From Phormidium ambiguum IAM M-71 (GTDB lineage: Bacteria; Cyanobacteriota; Cyanobacteriia; Cyanobacteriales; Aerosakkonemataceae), in NCBI RefSeq assembly GCF_001904725.1, contig NZ_MRCE01000040.1, positions 1-62,600 of the forward strand: a stretch of DNA of 62,600 nucleotides. The letters are read 5' to 3'. Every line of letters starts with the position of its first letter. Position 1 is the stretch's first letter. Positions 16,707-26,600 of the stretch are shown one piece after another. Below the pieces are notes generated by a model. It did not search any database. It saw only the letters and a program-made list of their open reading frames with translations, and had not been told where the DNA came from. Position numbers and translations under genes: made by a program.

Positions 16707-17366
16707 TTACATTTCTCGTTGCTCAATTTCTGCAAGGGGCAATAACAAAGTGTCTATGATTTCCGCTCGGACTTCGGGACTCATGTTGGCAATATTTATG
16801 CACTCCAACAGTAACCGATTGGCATTGTAATACTGGTTCAGAATTTCTTTTTGATGGTCGCTAAATCGAGGATAGTAGTCATTAATTCTGTGAGATTCAA
16901 ATATCAAATCTTTAACTTGCTCATCCCAAGCCCTCCCGTGTGTTTTATACCAATCCAGTAAGCTCTCCATGTCACCATTTAGGTTAGGCACTTGTGCCTT
17001 GAGTCTTTGTAGCGCTTCCTTCATTTCAGGCTTAAGCCAAGAGCCAAATTCCCGCACAAGGTCATCAATGGCAATGACCCGAACTATGGTAATAGCAATG
17101 GTAGGTTCAAGGGCATATTCGCGGACAAGACTTAAGTCAAATTTTCGAGCCAAATCAACAATTTCAGGTGTAATTTCGCACGCATTAAGAGCATGAGCCA
17201 AGAAACTAGCATAAGTTAACCTACAAGTATAATCGAAATCAATCAAATAAACAAGTTTATTGTCACGGTCAACATCTATATCAATATCAAGGTAAAAAGC
17301 TCGGATAGCTGTTTTGTTGCCGGAAATATCAACTCGAAGCGATTCCTGGTTTACCCACTTCAATAA
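16707..17366 (-). pseudogene. C-terminal remnant of a NACHT-type STAND NTPase
   Basis: The open frame runs to 17444, but its first 27 or so residues come from the inverted repeat of the neighbouring transposon, so only 16707-17366 is original sequence. It keeps the typical tail of cyanobacterial NACHT proteins: AIRAFYLDIDIDVDRDNKLV, a helical core, then FSDHQKEILNQYYNANRLLL and EIIDTLLLPLAEIEQREM. The NTPase and sensor parts are missing and were not found on the other side of the transposon. Intact relatives act as regulated signalling or conflict ATPases. Confidence 0.65.
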
Positions 17367-17417
17367 GGGGTAAAGCCGAGATACGCGCAAAATAGGACAC
17401 GACGTAAAGAAATGTAA
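17367..17417 (+). repeat. Left terminal inverted repeat of the Tn3-like element
   Basis: The 51-bp repeat starts GGGGTAAAGCCGAGATACGC and contains AATAGGACACGACG. It matches the complement of 20557-20607 with one difference. The GGGG start is usual for Tn3-family ends. Confidence 0.85.
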
Positions 17418-17440
17418 AGAAACTCCTCGCAGAGGTAGGA

Positions 17441-19033
17441 TCATGGGGCTGAAAACGTCAACACCATCTCCTCATCCAACGCCTGCGGCACCACGTCCAA
17501 ATCAATCAGGTAATCCCCAAAACGCTTGATTTGACTGGTCAGATAAGGACTCAAAGCTGCCACATCAGAACGCATCAGCAAATAACCCTCACGCTGAAGT
17601 TGGCGCAACACCTCAGTTAAATCAACCGTGTTGTGGAACACCACCGCATTTGCAATCAAATCGTTGTACTTGATAATCTTCTCCTGTTCTATAGCTGGCA
17701 ACCACTCCCCACGACGATGTGCATTTAAGAGTAAAAAATCCAAGGCTTTAATTAAAGTTTCATCTTGACTAGTAGCCGCAAACTTTAAAGCACTAATTAA
17801 CCGGAAGAATGCACTACGATGACTTTTATAGAATTTCCAGATTAGTGGCAGATAGTTATTACCACTGTAAGCATTAACCGCTTCACATTCATGCAGAAGT
17901 TGCTCGACTCCCCCAGCCGGGGTAAAAACGTTTTGTACCTGTGCTATCATTTCCGTATCGGTAGACTCATCTACAAATACTTGCAGCACATTTGTGAGAA
18001 CTCCTACTAACTTTTCTGTAGTTTCTAGATGTTTCTGTCGGAGTTTCTCTAACTCTTCTTTCGCTTTGTTATGAATTGTCCGCATTCGCTTCAGAAACAT
18101 GGAAACTAAATTGTCTCTCGCTTGCACCTGGGCTGAATAAATTAAACATAATAAAAGTGTAATTCGCTTGGGCTGCCCAATATCTTTCAGTTCGGCAGCA
18201 TCTAAAGCTTTGGCTTCGGCTGCAAAATGCTGAATTTTAGCACTGGTAATAGACTCTAAATAAGGTTTGACTTCCCCAAATGAATCTAACCAAATTAAAT
18301 GTGTTAGTAAATCATTGAGGTGATTGCGAGTAGGACGATTTGGTAATTGTTTGAGGTCATTATAAGGACTGCGAAGATGCACTGAATGACTCTTTAACAA
18401 GTTATTCAAACGCTCAATGTACTCCTGATTTAATCGGCTAATTACTAGCAAAAAAAGTTTTTGATTGACTAGATTTCTGACTCGACGTACTAAGCGGTCT
18501 AAGGTATTAAATCCTGGCAACTCATAGCGGTGATGAATTAATTCATCAATTGCTACATTAATTAAGTCAGCTGGGTTGTCCATGACACTGGCTGATTTAT
18601 AAACGGTTGTTACTGCTAAGTGTCGGGCTGACTGGTTAAATTGGGTGACTTTGAGATACTCGCGAATGGCTGTGCGATGTCGATACATCGTCCGAGATTG
18701 TTCATATCCCACAGAGATATCTGATGGTAAGTGCAGACTGTTACGAATATGATTAACAAGGCTTTTGGGAATATCTGCCAGTTTCGGAAAATAACCAAGC
18801 CTCTGAAAAGCTTTGAGTAAAACCATTAAGTTTAAAAAGTGAATTTGACCTTGTGTAGTGGATAGCCCAAAAGCAATTTCAGCCGGAGTAGGAGTATAAA
18901 CTTCAATTAGTTCTTTGGGGGTAAAATAGCGTTTAAATCTAGGGTAAGCGGTACGTTCTATAGAAGCCAATTTAATAATTTCTCCTACTTGATTACTTTC
19001 TTTTTTGGTTAGAAGCTTGATAAGAAGTTCCAC
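17441..19033 (-). CDS. Tn3-family TnpA derivative lacking the DDE domain
   Basis: The product has 530 residues against about 1000 for a full TnpA. The N-terminal half is present, from MELLIKLLTKKE, through the DUF4158-type DNA-binding region, to LPLIWKFYKSHRSAFFRLIS near residue 400. The typical C-terminus is also present: NDLIANAVVFHNTVDLTEVL followed by LRQLQREGYLL and LSPYLTSQIKRFGDYL. The catalytic DDE region, normally between these parts, is absent, and the junction after NAHRRGEWLP is in frame with no stop. It ends 24 nt inside the left inverted repeat. The protein can probably still bind the ends but not cut, and might act as a transposition inhibitor or be merely a deletion product. 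Confidence 0.75.
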   Translation of the reverse strand: MELLIKLLTKKESNQVGEIIKLASIERTAYPRFKRYFTPKELIEVYTPTPAEIAFGLSTTQGQIHFLNLMVLLKAFQRLGYFPKLADIPKSLVNHIRNSLHLPSDISVGYEQSRTMYRHRTAIREYLKVTQFNQSARHLAVTTVYKSASVMDNPADLINVAIDELIHHRYELPGFNTLDRLVRRVRNLVNQKLFLLVISRLNQEYIERLNNLLKSHSVHLRSPYNDLKQLPNRPTRNHLNDLLTHLIWLDSFGEVKPYLESITSAKIQHFAAEAKALDAAELKDIGQPKRITLLLCLIYSAQVQARDNLVSMFLKRMRTIHNKAKEELEKLRQKHLETTEKLVGVLTNVLQVFVDESTDTEMIAQVQNVFTPAGGVEQLLHECEAVNAYSGNNYLPLIWKFYKSHRSAFFRLISALKFAATSQDETLIKALDFLLLNAHRRGEWLPAIEQEKIIKYNDLIANAVVFHNTVDLTEVLRQLQREGYLLMRSDVAALSPYLTSQIKRFGDYLIDLDVVPQALDEEMVLTFSAP

Positions 19034-19463
19034 AATTGGGACAGAATTTATGTTTGAAAGAATTCAGTGGTTCCCCACAGCTAGTGCAATGGGTGCGTAA
19101 CTGAGTTCCGCACAGCAGACAGTACTTAGCCCGGTACAGCGTCCAAACTGAATCTGGGTCAGTTCCGGGTTTCCAACATTGCGGACAAAACTTTCGGGTT
19201 TCTACCTCCGATACGGGTTGACCAGAACAAATGGCCTCTAAATACTCGATAGGAATGGAGAGGGCGGCGGCTAATCCGGTTTTGGTTTTTTGATTGAGCT
19301 TGGTCGTCTTACCTCGTTCCAGTTTGCCCAAGCTTTGCAGATGAATCCCAGCAGCGGTTGCTAACTGCTGTTGGCTGATGTGAGCTTCCTTTCGCCGTCT
19401 TCTGATGTAGTTTGAGAGCGTTTCATCAGGTTGAGGTGCTTTCTTAGGGTCAAGAGTGTACAT
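18993..19463 (-). CDS. XRE-type HTH protein with a double zinc ribbon
   Basis: This 156-residue protein has a Cro/C1-type helix-turn-helix, LSNYIRRRRKEAHISQQQLA near residue 16 continuing to LGKLERGKTTKLNQK. A C-terminal cysteine-rich part carries four CxxC-like pairs: CPQC, CLLC, CTSC and CPNC. It begins near the outer edge of the divergent recombinase gene and overlaps the transposase derivative by 41 nt, so the two are co-transcribed. It is probably the regulator of transposition or of the recombinase. Confidence 0.75.
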   Translation of the reverse strand: MYTLDPKKAPQPDETLSNYIRRRRKEAHISQQQLATAAGIHLQSLGKLERGKTTKLNQKTKTGLAAALSIPIEYLEAICSGQPVSEVETRKFCPQCWKPGTDPDSVWTLYRAKYCLLCGTQLRTHCTSCGEPLNSFKHKFCPNCGTSYQASNQKRK

Positions 19464-19543
19464 AAAAATCTGTTTTTTTCCCGGATATTTAGTTTACATC
19501 TGGCAGAACTACAAATATCAAAATCTTTTAGCAAATAACTCAA

Positions 19544-20449
19544 TTGACGATTACTTTAGCGAGATTAGCTACACAGTTTTTAGAGCGCCGAGGGCTGTCT
19601 CAAAGTACCCAGCGTTCCTACGAGTTGACCTTGATGCCGCTGTTGGCCCAGTATGGTGGATGGGCGATAGAAATTATTAGTCGTCAGATGTTGTCTGAGT
19701 ATTTGGAAAGCTTGGCACATCTGTCAATTACAACTCATCACCGTCATCAAGCTATTATCCAAGCTCTGTTTAATTTTGCGGTAGAGCAAGGCTATTTAAT
19801 GGTGAACCCAATTGCGGGACTCAAGCGGCGTAAGCCTGACCCACGTAAAGAAGAGCATGATACAGACCAAGTGGTTCGCTACTTGAGTGAGGAGCAACTG
19901 TCGGTGTTGTATGAGGTCGTGGCAAATGATACTCGTATGCACGCTATTGTTCGGTTGCTGCACCGCACGGGGGCTAGAATTGGTGAACTGTTGGCGTTAG
20001 ATTTGGAACAGGTAGATAAGGTAGCTCGTAAGTTTCAGGTGGTGGGTAAGGGTAACAAGCGTCGCTGGTGCTTTTATAGTGAGGATGCGGCGCTTGTAAT
20101 GTCAGAATATATCAAATACGAACGAGCGATTGGCGTACCTGCATTGTTTACAGCGCAACACTCGTTGACTGGGGAAGTGTCACGTTTGTCCTATCGCCAA
20201 GCTCATCATTGTTTTCATAAGTTAATTGCTCAACGCCACATTCTTAAAGGCATTCGCCTCCACGACTTGCGACATACTTTTGCGACTGAAAGGGTGGGAT
20301 TGATGGCACTTGAGGAGTTACGCGCTTTAATGGGTCATGAGAATATTCAGACTACTTTGCGGTATCAAAAGGTAACTTCTCTTCGGGCTGAAGAAGTTGC
20401 ACATAAGGCTTTAAATATTTTGACTAATTCTGAAAATAAATCGCTCTAA
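19544..20449 (+). CDS. Tyrosine recombinase of the Tn3-like element (TnpI-like)
   Basis: The 301-residue protein is read from TTG 19544. It has a SAM-like N-terminal core-binding domain (LARLATQFLERRGLSQSTQR) and a complete catalytic set: Arg in LLHRTGARIGELLALDL near residue 142, Lys in GKGNKRRW, His-x-x-Arg in LHDLRHTFAT, His in LMGHENIQTT and the Tyr in LRYQKV. It is divergent from the XRE gene across an 80-bp gap that may hold the resolution site. The likely role is cointegrate resolution for the transposon. Confidence 0.8.
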   Translation: MTITLARLATQFLERRGLSQSTQRSYELTLMPLLAQYGGWAIEIISRQMLSEYLESLAHLSITTHHRHQAIIQALFNFAVEQGYLMVNPIAGLKRRKPDPRKEEHDTDQVVRYLSEEQLSVLYEVVANDTRMHAIVRLLHRTGARIGELLALDLEQVDKVARKFQVVGKGNKRRWCFYSEDAALVMSEYIKYERAIGVPALFTAQHSLTGEVSRLSYRQAHHCFHKLIAQRHILKGIRLHDLRHTFATERVGLMALEELRALMGHENIQTTLRYQKVTSLRAEEVAHKALNILTNSENKSL

Positions 20450-20556
20450 TGACAATATACAAAGAAATATACTTTTTCGTTGAATTTTTGATGGGTAAGT
20501 AGAGTAGTAGTACTACTCTGCTTTCGGTGACTGAGTATTCGTGCCAGCCGCGATTG

Positions 20557-20607
20557 TTACATTTCTTTACATCGTGTCCTATTTTGCGCGTATCTCGGCT
20601 TTACCCC
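20557..20607 (-). repeat. Right terminal inverted repeat of the Tn3-like element
   Basis: The 51-bp sequence ends TATCTCGGCTTTACCCC and mirrors 17367-17417 with a single G/A difference in the TTTACATCG part. Confidence 0.85.
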
Positions 20608-20647
20608 AAACTGGATTGGCTTCTCGAAGCTGAGTCAAGAGTCGTCC

Positions 20648-20818
20648 GTGCAAACGATTCGCTGCGACAACTGCGGGAGCCATGCCGAACGTCACTATCT
20701 TTTAAACAGCGAGTTTATCCAAACTGATTGCCCGAAATGCGATCACCGGAGAACTATCTGCTCTCGCACGGGCAAAGTTTTAGAAGATAATGCCATTGGC
20801 ATTTATGCACATCGATAA
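20648..20818 (+). CDS. Small zinc-ribbon protein of cyanobacterial type
   Basis: A 56-residue frame from GTG 20648 reads MQTIRCDNCGSHAERHYLLN and continues to a second pair, CPKC near residue 32, and CSRTGKVLEDNAIG. The CDNCGS / CPKC / TGKV layout is a recurring small cyanobacterial zinc-ribbon protein. AAGAG lies about 10 nt upstream of the start. It lies just outside the right end of the transposon, so its original promoter may have been replaced. Function unknown. Confidence 0.55.
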   Translation: MQTIRCDNCGSHAERHYLLNSEFIQTDCPKCDHRRTICSRTGKVLEDNAIGIYAHR

Positions 20819-21004
20819 CCATCGCTAAAATAAACTTTGCCTTGTTCAAATCATGCTTTCATTTAGTTCTGATTGCCAGTCTGTGCATCTGGTAAAAGTT
20901 GATTTTGGCCAAATTTAGAAATTAAAATCTGCTTCTTATCGCCATGTATTCTATCAACATTGCTGTGGCTAAAAGCAGATAAAAACTACATAGGAGATGA
21001 TTGA

Positions 21005-21754
21005 ATGATTACTGCACAGAAATCTAGCCTAAGCCTACAGCAACAAATACTTGAGCGGACAATAGATATTGAGGAAGCTAGGCTTACAAAACTTCTTCAT
21101 CAAAGCCATTCAGGAAGCAGAATATTGTTAGTGCGTCATGGTGAGACAGATTGGAATCGCCAGAAGCGTTTTCAGGGATGGAGGGATGTGCCTTTAAATC
21201 AAACAGGGCGACAACAAGCACGGTTCGCGGCAGAACTTCTCAAACAAGTGCGGATTGACCGGGCATTCAGTAGCCCGATGAGCCGCGCCAGGGAAACGGC
21301 TAAAATCATCTTAGACTATCATCCCCATGTCTCTTTGGAGTTGGGACACGATTTAAAGGAAATCAGCCACGGCAGTTGGGATGGAAAATTGGAATCAGAA
21401 GTAAAGCTGATGTATCCCGATCGATTCTGGCAGTGGAAAGAAGCACCCGCAACAGCACAACTGCCAGAAGGAGAAAACCTACAACAGGTGTGGGAACGAG
21501 CGATACCAGCTTGGCAAAGCATTGTAAAATCTACTTTTGAAGCAGCCGCCAGTTCCAAGACCGTTTTGGTTGTTGCCCACAGTACCGTTAACAAAGTAAT
21601 TCTCTGCCACGTTTCTGGTAAGGGACTCCAACACTTCTGGAATTTTAAGCAGGACAATTGCGCCATTAACATCATCGATTATCCCGAAGATTATGACGCT
21701 CCTGCTGAAGTCCGGGCAATGAACATCAGCACGCACATAGCAGACATAAAGTAG
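21005..21754 (+). CDS. Histidine phosphatase family protein
   Basis: The 249-residue protein has the phosphoglycerate-mutase-like RHG motif, LLVRHGETDWNRQKRFQGW near residue 40. It also shows the usual PLNQTGRQQARFAAELL and AFSSPMSRARETAKII, a Glu-bearing LKEISHGSWDG, and the second catalytic His in VVAHSTVNKVI near 197. The start ATG follows AGGAGA. It therefore looks like an active phosphomonoesterase with a 35-residue extension before the domain. The substrate cannot be told from the sequence. It is not obviously linked to its neighbours. Confidence 0.85.
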   Translation: MITAQKSSLSLQQQILERTIDIEEARLTKLLHQSHSGSRILLVRHGETDWNRQKRFQGWRDVPLNQTGRQQARFAAELLKQVRIDRAFSSPMSRARETAKIILDYHPHVSLELGHDLKEISHGSWDGKLESEVKLMYPDRFWQWKEAPATAQLPEGENLQQVWERAIPAWQSIVKSTFEAAASSKTVLVVAHSTVNKVILCHVSGKGLQHFWNFKQDNCAINIIDYPEDYDAPAEVRAMNISTHIADIK

Positions 21755-21904
21755 CGACAGTAAATTTTGACTACTTGCTGTGGAGTCGGGGCGACTAGAT
21801 TGAGTCGTCAAGAGGAGAAACCTCGCGCATTGCAAAGTGGCTGGCGAGCTGCTTCTCTACATCTAGGTTAGGCATTTGTGGATTAGGAGAAGCGATCGCG
21901 ATCG

Positions 21905-22954
21905 ATGACCAAGAAAATTTGGCTTGAAAGCGGTGCAGGAGGGAAAATAGGGAGTAATATTGAGAATGCTAGTTCTGATAAATGTATGCCCCGGCTCGTT
22001 TCTTGGGACACAACTGATTTGGTATTAACTGAGCCACTACCGCTCACGCTTCACCCAGCGGCTCTGTATCTGTCTCTTTTGTCTCCCGGTTCGCGACCAA
22101 CGATGCGTCAGTCCCTTGATACGATCGCTTCTCTACTCTCTAACGGGCAATGTGACGCGATGACGCTCAATTGGGCGGCACTACGCTATCAGCACACGGC
22201 GGCGGTGCAGGGGGCTTTACTGGCTAAACGAGAGCCTGCAACAGTTAGAAAGATGATGTGTGCTTTGCGGCGAGTGCTAAAAGAGGCGGTGCGATTGGAT
22301 TTGATGGATGCAACGGCTTATGCTAAGGCGATCGATCTACCGCAGATTCGTAGCAATCCAGAGTTGAGAGGGCGTGCTTTAAGTGAGGATGAAATTGCTG
22401 CTTTGGTATCGGCGTGCCATGATGACCCTACACCTGCTGGCATTAGAGATGCGGCTTTGATTGCGATTCTCCGGGTAGGCTTGCGTCGGGCGGAGGTGGT
22501 GAAGTTAGAGTTAAAGGATTTTAAGGCGAGTGTGGGGGAACTGAAAGTACGGGGGGGAAAAGGTGGAAAAAACCGCACGGTGTACCTTCCTGGGGATGCG
22601 ATTAGTTTGGTAGAAGATTGGTTGAAGGTGCGGGGACGTTCTCCGGGAGCGTTGCTGTGTCCCAGTTGGAAACGGGGTCGAATTCATATTAGACCTCTGA
22701 CTCCCCAAGCGGTGCTGATGATTCTTCGCAAACGGGCTGTGGAAGCCCAGGTTGATCCGTTTTCGCCACACGATTTTAGACGGACGTTTTGCTCGGATTT
22801 GTTGGATGCGGGAGTTGATATTGTGACGGTGGCTGCTTTGGCGGGACACTCGTCGCCGGAGGTGGTGGCTAAATACGATCGTCGGGGAGAGGAAACTAAA
22901 CGAAAAGCTGTGGAAAAGTTATCGATTCCTTCTTTACATCGAAGTACCAAATAG
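21905..22954 (+). CDS. Tyrosine recombinase (XerC/D-like integrase)
   Basis: The 349-residue protein has a complete tyrosine-recombinase catalytic set: Arg in AILRVGLRRAEVVKLEL near residue 187, Lys in GGKGGKNRTVY, His-x-x-Arg in PHDFRRTFCSDLL near 293, His in LAGHSSPEV and the nucleophile in AKYDRRG. The N-terminal part has a core-binding SAM-like domain preceded by about 50 residues without known features. The codons are more GC-rich than those of neighbouring genes. It could resolve plasmid multimers or integrate a cassette; no att site was seen. Confidence 0.85.
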   Translation: MTKKIWLESGAGGKIGSNIENASSDKCMPRLVSWDTTDLVLTEPLPLTLHPAALYLSLLSPGSRPTMRQSLDTIASLLSNGQCDAMTLNWAALRYQHTAAVQGALLAKREPATVRKMMCALRRVLKEAVRLDLMDATAYAKAIDLPQIRSNPELRGRALSEDEIAALVSACHDDPTPAGIRDAALIAILRVGLRRAEVVKLELKDFKASVGELKVRGGKGGKNRTVYLPGDAISLVEDWLKVRGRSPGALLCPSWKRGRIHIRPLTPQAVLMILRKRAVEAQVDPFSPHDFRRTFCSDLLDAGVDIVTVAALAGHSSPEVVAKYDRRGEETKRKAVEKLSIPSLHRSTK

Positions 22955-22995
22955 CTTGAAAAATCCAAAAGCTAAAGGGAATTTTTCTGGCTTAT

Positions 22996-23262
22996 TTATG
23001 ATTGTTCTTCATTTGTATCGGGATGAGAAAAGGGGGAATAACTAACAGTAATACACTCATTTTCAAAGGAAATAGGCATCCCTAATTGATAGGGTTTTCC
23101 ATCAACTTTAATATCTTCTGGTTTGACTCCTAGATTAAGAAAGTAAAGCACCATAGCTTGCATTTTGTTGAGGCGTGAATTATGCAAGCACTCTGTTAAA
23201 TTAGGGCATTTATAAGTAACGCCACTCATAGTTTTACAGTCAAGTTCCTGTGGGCAAAACAT
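22996..23262 (-). CDS. Small cysteine-containing hypothetical protein
   Basis: From ATG 23262, with AGGA upstream, the product has 88 residues; a GTG at 23298 would add 12. It contains four cysteines in FCPQELDCKTM and YKCPNLTECLHN, followed by a helix and a short strand-rich tail that ends HPDTNEEQS. It might bind a metal. No family is recognised and the neighbours give no clue. Confidence 0.45.
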   Translation of the reverse strand: MFCPQELDCKTMSGVTYKCPNLTECLHNSRLNKMQAMVLYFLNLGVKPEDIKVDGKPYQLGMPISFENECITVSYSPFSHPDTNEEQS

Positions 23263-23298
23263 AACGGAGAAATCCTGCTTAAACAGAAACGCGAGCAC

Positions 23299-23606
23299 AA
23301 TTGAGTGTGATGACGGCTGCTCGACGGTAGCACCGAGGGTGGAACACCCCCACTATACACAACCGATGCTATTGGACATGATATGAGTCCGAATCAATAT
23401 GCCACCAGTAGCATTGAAAAGCACACTTTTTGGCTTAATGAATTTTTCCTATTGATGCTACTTTAGCATTCTATGAGTCTTGGCTGAAAACTGGCAATGT
23501 ATGCTGGGGTAATTTTTGTATTTCTACTTTAGGAGAAAATAAAAAAATCGAACCAAAAGAATTAAACGAGCAAGAAGAAAACAAGATTACAGAAAGTTAC
23601 AGAGAA
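23299..23606. other. Region before the protease gene, possible frameshifted N-terminus
   Basis: An open frame continuous with the protease runs back to about 23443 and encodes plausible protein (DATLAFYESWLKTGNVCWGN), but no start codon was found. A TGA lies just before a run of five T. A one-base shift there would join an upstream frame reading FWLNEF. The rest of the stretch shows nothing I can name. Confidence 0.4.
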
Positions 23607-26600
23607 TTGTTATCTTCTGTTAAAAAAGTTCCGCTCAATGTAGTAATTGATTTACCAGATTTTTTGCCAAGCTCCTTTCTCCAAGCTGGAGTACAGCCAA
23701 GTAATGCCGTATGCCGAATAGCTGTATACTTATCTCATAAAAATTTCGAGGAAATTCTTCAATTACTTAAGGAAAAATATAAAGAAATTGAAAACATTAT
23801 TCAAGATCTGGATAGTCGAAATGAAATCAATGCAATTTTTTCTATCCCTGATTCTATATCCTATGAAATTTTTAATACTCAATCTAAATTAAACTTTCTG
23901 GAGGCGATAAAAATACTAGAAAAACCTGAGAATATTGAGAAACTTGTCAGGTTAAATCCTATACCCATAGGAACTGGATTTTTAGTAGGAGCAACTCATA
24001 TACTTACTAATAATCATGTCATTTATAGTGCAGACATGGCTGTTCGTTGCGTAGCAGTTTTTAATTATGTTGAAGATGCTTTAAGAAATGATTTAACAAT
24101 AGAATATGAGTTCGATGCACCCTCTTTAATTCCTGAATACGATTTAGATTATACACTTATAAAATTAAAACATACAAATTTTAAAAAACCAGCTGGATAT
24201 GAGTTTGGTTGGATTAATTTGATTGAAAATGATGAAAATATTCTTCCAGGGTTAGAATCTGAGCGAGTTAGAAAACTCAGAGAAGAGTTTCCCGAGCAAA
24301 AATTAAAATACTTCATTGATGAAAAAGGAGATATACCAGGAGATAGAGTTGTAATTGTTCAGTATCCAAGGGGAAAGGCAAAAACAATTGTACTTAGTGA
24401 CAATAGAGTTACCAAGTTATTTCATAACGTTTTACAGTACAGAGCAGATACTGACTATGGTTCCTCTGGAAGCCCTGTATTTAATACAAAGTGGGAATTG
24501 GTAGCACTTGCTAACCAAATAGTTTCAAAAGATGATACCAGCAACCTATCAAGTCAAAAAAATAATACTCAACATAAGCAAAAAAACTTTCACCAAAGTG
24601 GAAGCATAAGCTTTCCTATTGAAGCTCGTGCTGGACAAGGGATAAGAATCTGCCGGATTATTGAGGATTTGAAGAAAAAAAGCTTTAATAACCCCAAACT
24701 TCGGAGTTTCATTGAAGACTTTGTTGTTACTGCTGAACAGATAAATAATCCACCCTTACCATGTGGGCTTGAGTTTGATGGGGTGAGCGATTATGTAGCT
24801 TTGGATGGAGAAATTGCTTTGGCATCCTGTGCTACTGACCCATTTTATCCTGATGCAAACGGTACTATTAAACTTTGGAATCGAAGTGGTGTAGAGATTA
24901 AAACCTTCCCTCATGATAAAGTGGAAAACTTAAAATTCAGCCATGACGGTAAAGTTTTAGCATCTTTTGGTTTAACAACGGATAGCCTAAAACTTTGGAA
25001 AGTAGAAGATGGTACTCTGCTTAAGACTCTGTTAGAGTTCGAGCCAGAGGGAATTACGAGCGTTAGCTTCAGTCCCGACAGCCAAATCTTGGTATCCTCC
25101 ACTTTCCTTGGCACTATCAAGTTCTGGAGTGTAGAGGATGGCACTCTACTCAAAACTATAGAAATGGAAGACTACAGCACAGTTAGCTTCATCTATGATA
25201 GTAAAACTTTAGCATCTGCTAATAGAAATGGCATTATTAAACTTTGGAAATTAGATGAGAGTAGCTTAATAAACACACTAACTGGAAATAGTAGTGAGAT
25301 TAAAAGTATTATATTAAGTCCCGATGGAAAAATTTTGGCATCTGCTAACCAAGATGGTACTATAAAACTCTGGACTATAGATGCTCCAACCCCGTTTAAT
25401 ACCATAACAGGTCATAGCGGTAGTGTTTTAAGTATCAAATTCAGTCCTGATGGCGAAACATTGATATCTGCTGGTGAAGATTACATTGTAAATATATGGA
25501 GTCTTGATGGGCGGTTAATTAGTACTGTAAAACTAAATGATTTTGGAAATAAAAAGTTTTTTATTAAAAGTGTTTACTTCAGCCCTAGTGGTAAAACTCT
25601 AGCATCGATTAATGACGGTGGTATTGTCAAGCTTTGGCGGATAAAGGATGGTACTATACTTAGAAGTTTCAGGCACACTGTTCCATCTGTTAATAAGGAT
25701 AGTATATTATATTCCTATTTTGCTGATGTGAGCTTTAATCCAAAATTCAATCAAGATTTGAATATTGATGACGAGGAAAATTTTGGTGGATCTAAAGCTA
25801 TCACGATAGAAGCTTGGATTAATCCTCTCGATGGAGGTGGCACAATTGTTAGCAGTGTACCAGGTATCTCTCAGAGAGAATCTCAGAGTTTTAGCTTAAG
25901 CGTTAAGACTCGCGGTAGAAATTTAGAAAAAGGAAAAGGAACTATAAATTTTCAAGTCCCTCTTTCTAACGGGGAAACCGCTTGGAGTGTTTATGTAGAC
26001 ATTAATAAATTTATTCATGTTGCTGCTGTTTATGACGGCTCTGCTATCGATGGCAAACAAAAGATAGCGATTTACATTGATGGTCAAAAGCAGGAAATTT
26101 ATGAAAGACAGTCAAGTACTTCTACTTCAACCAATCACAATCCTGTCTTTCCTCTCATTGCCCTAGTTGGTGCCTCCCCGGAAAAATATGACCTTGAGCA
26201 AAGTTTTAATAATTTCTTCAAAGGTTTCATTGCTGAAGTGCGCCAGTGGAAAGTACCTCGTACTGAAGCTCAGATTAAGGAAAATATGCGTCGGCGCTTG
26301 AGGGGTGATGAAGAAGGGCTAGTTGGTTACTGGCGGCTTGAGGAAGGAGAAAGTGATAGAGTGTACAATCTTGCATCCAATGGCACAGCATTGAACAATC
26401 GCTACGGTATAATTTGTGGTACGAAGAAATGGTTTAGAGCATCACAGCCTCCATCATTAGACTTGCCATTCGGAACGAAATTTAATGAAGAGAACGATTA
26501 TATAGATTGTGGCAAGAGCAACCTGGATACTCCTGATGCTATTACGGTTGAAGCATGGGTCAAGCATAAGTTTGGTAATTGCTTGATTGTTAGTCGTTAT

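Larger units (their letters stand above)
17367..20607. mobile_element. Tn3-like transposon with defective transposase
   Basis: The 3.24 kb element is bounded by 51-bp inverted repeats starting GGGGTAAAGCC, with one mismatch between them. It carries a transposase-derived gene, an XRE/zinc-ribbon gene and a divergent tyrosine recombinase. The ends, gene set and TnpA similarity point to a Tn3 family member that uses a tyrosine recombinase for cointegrate resolution. The flanking 5-mers are aataa on the left and aaact on the right, so no target duplication is visible. Confidence 0.75.
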
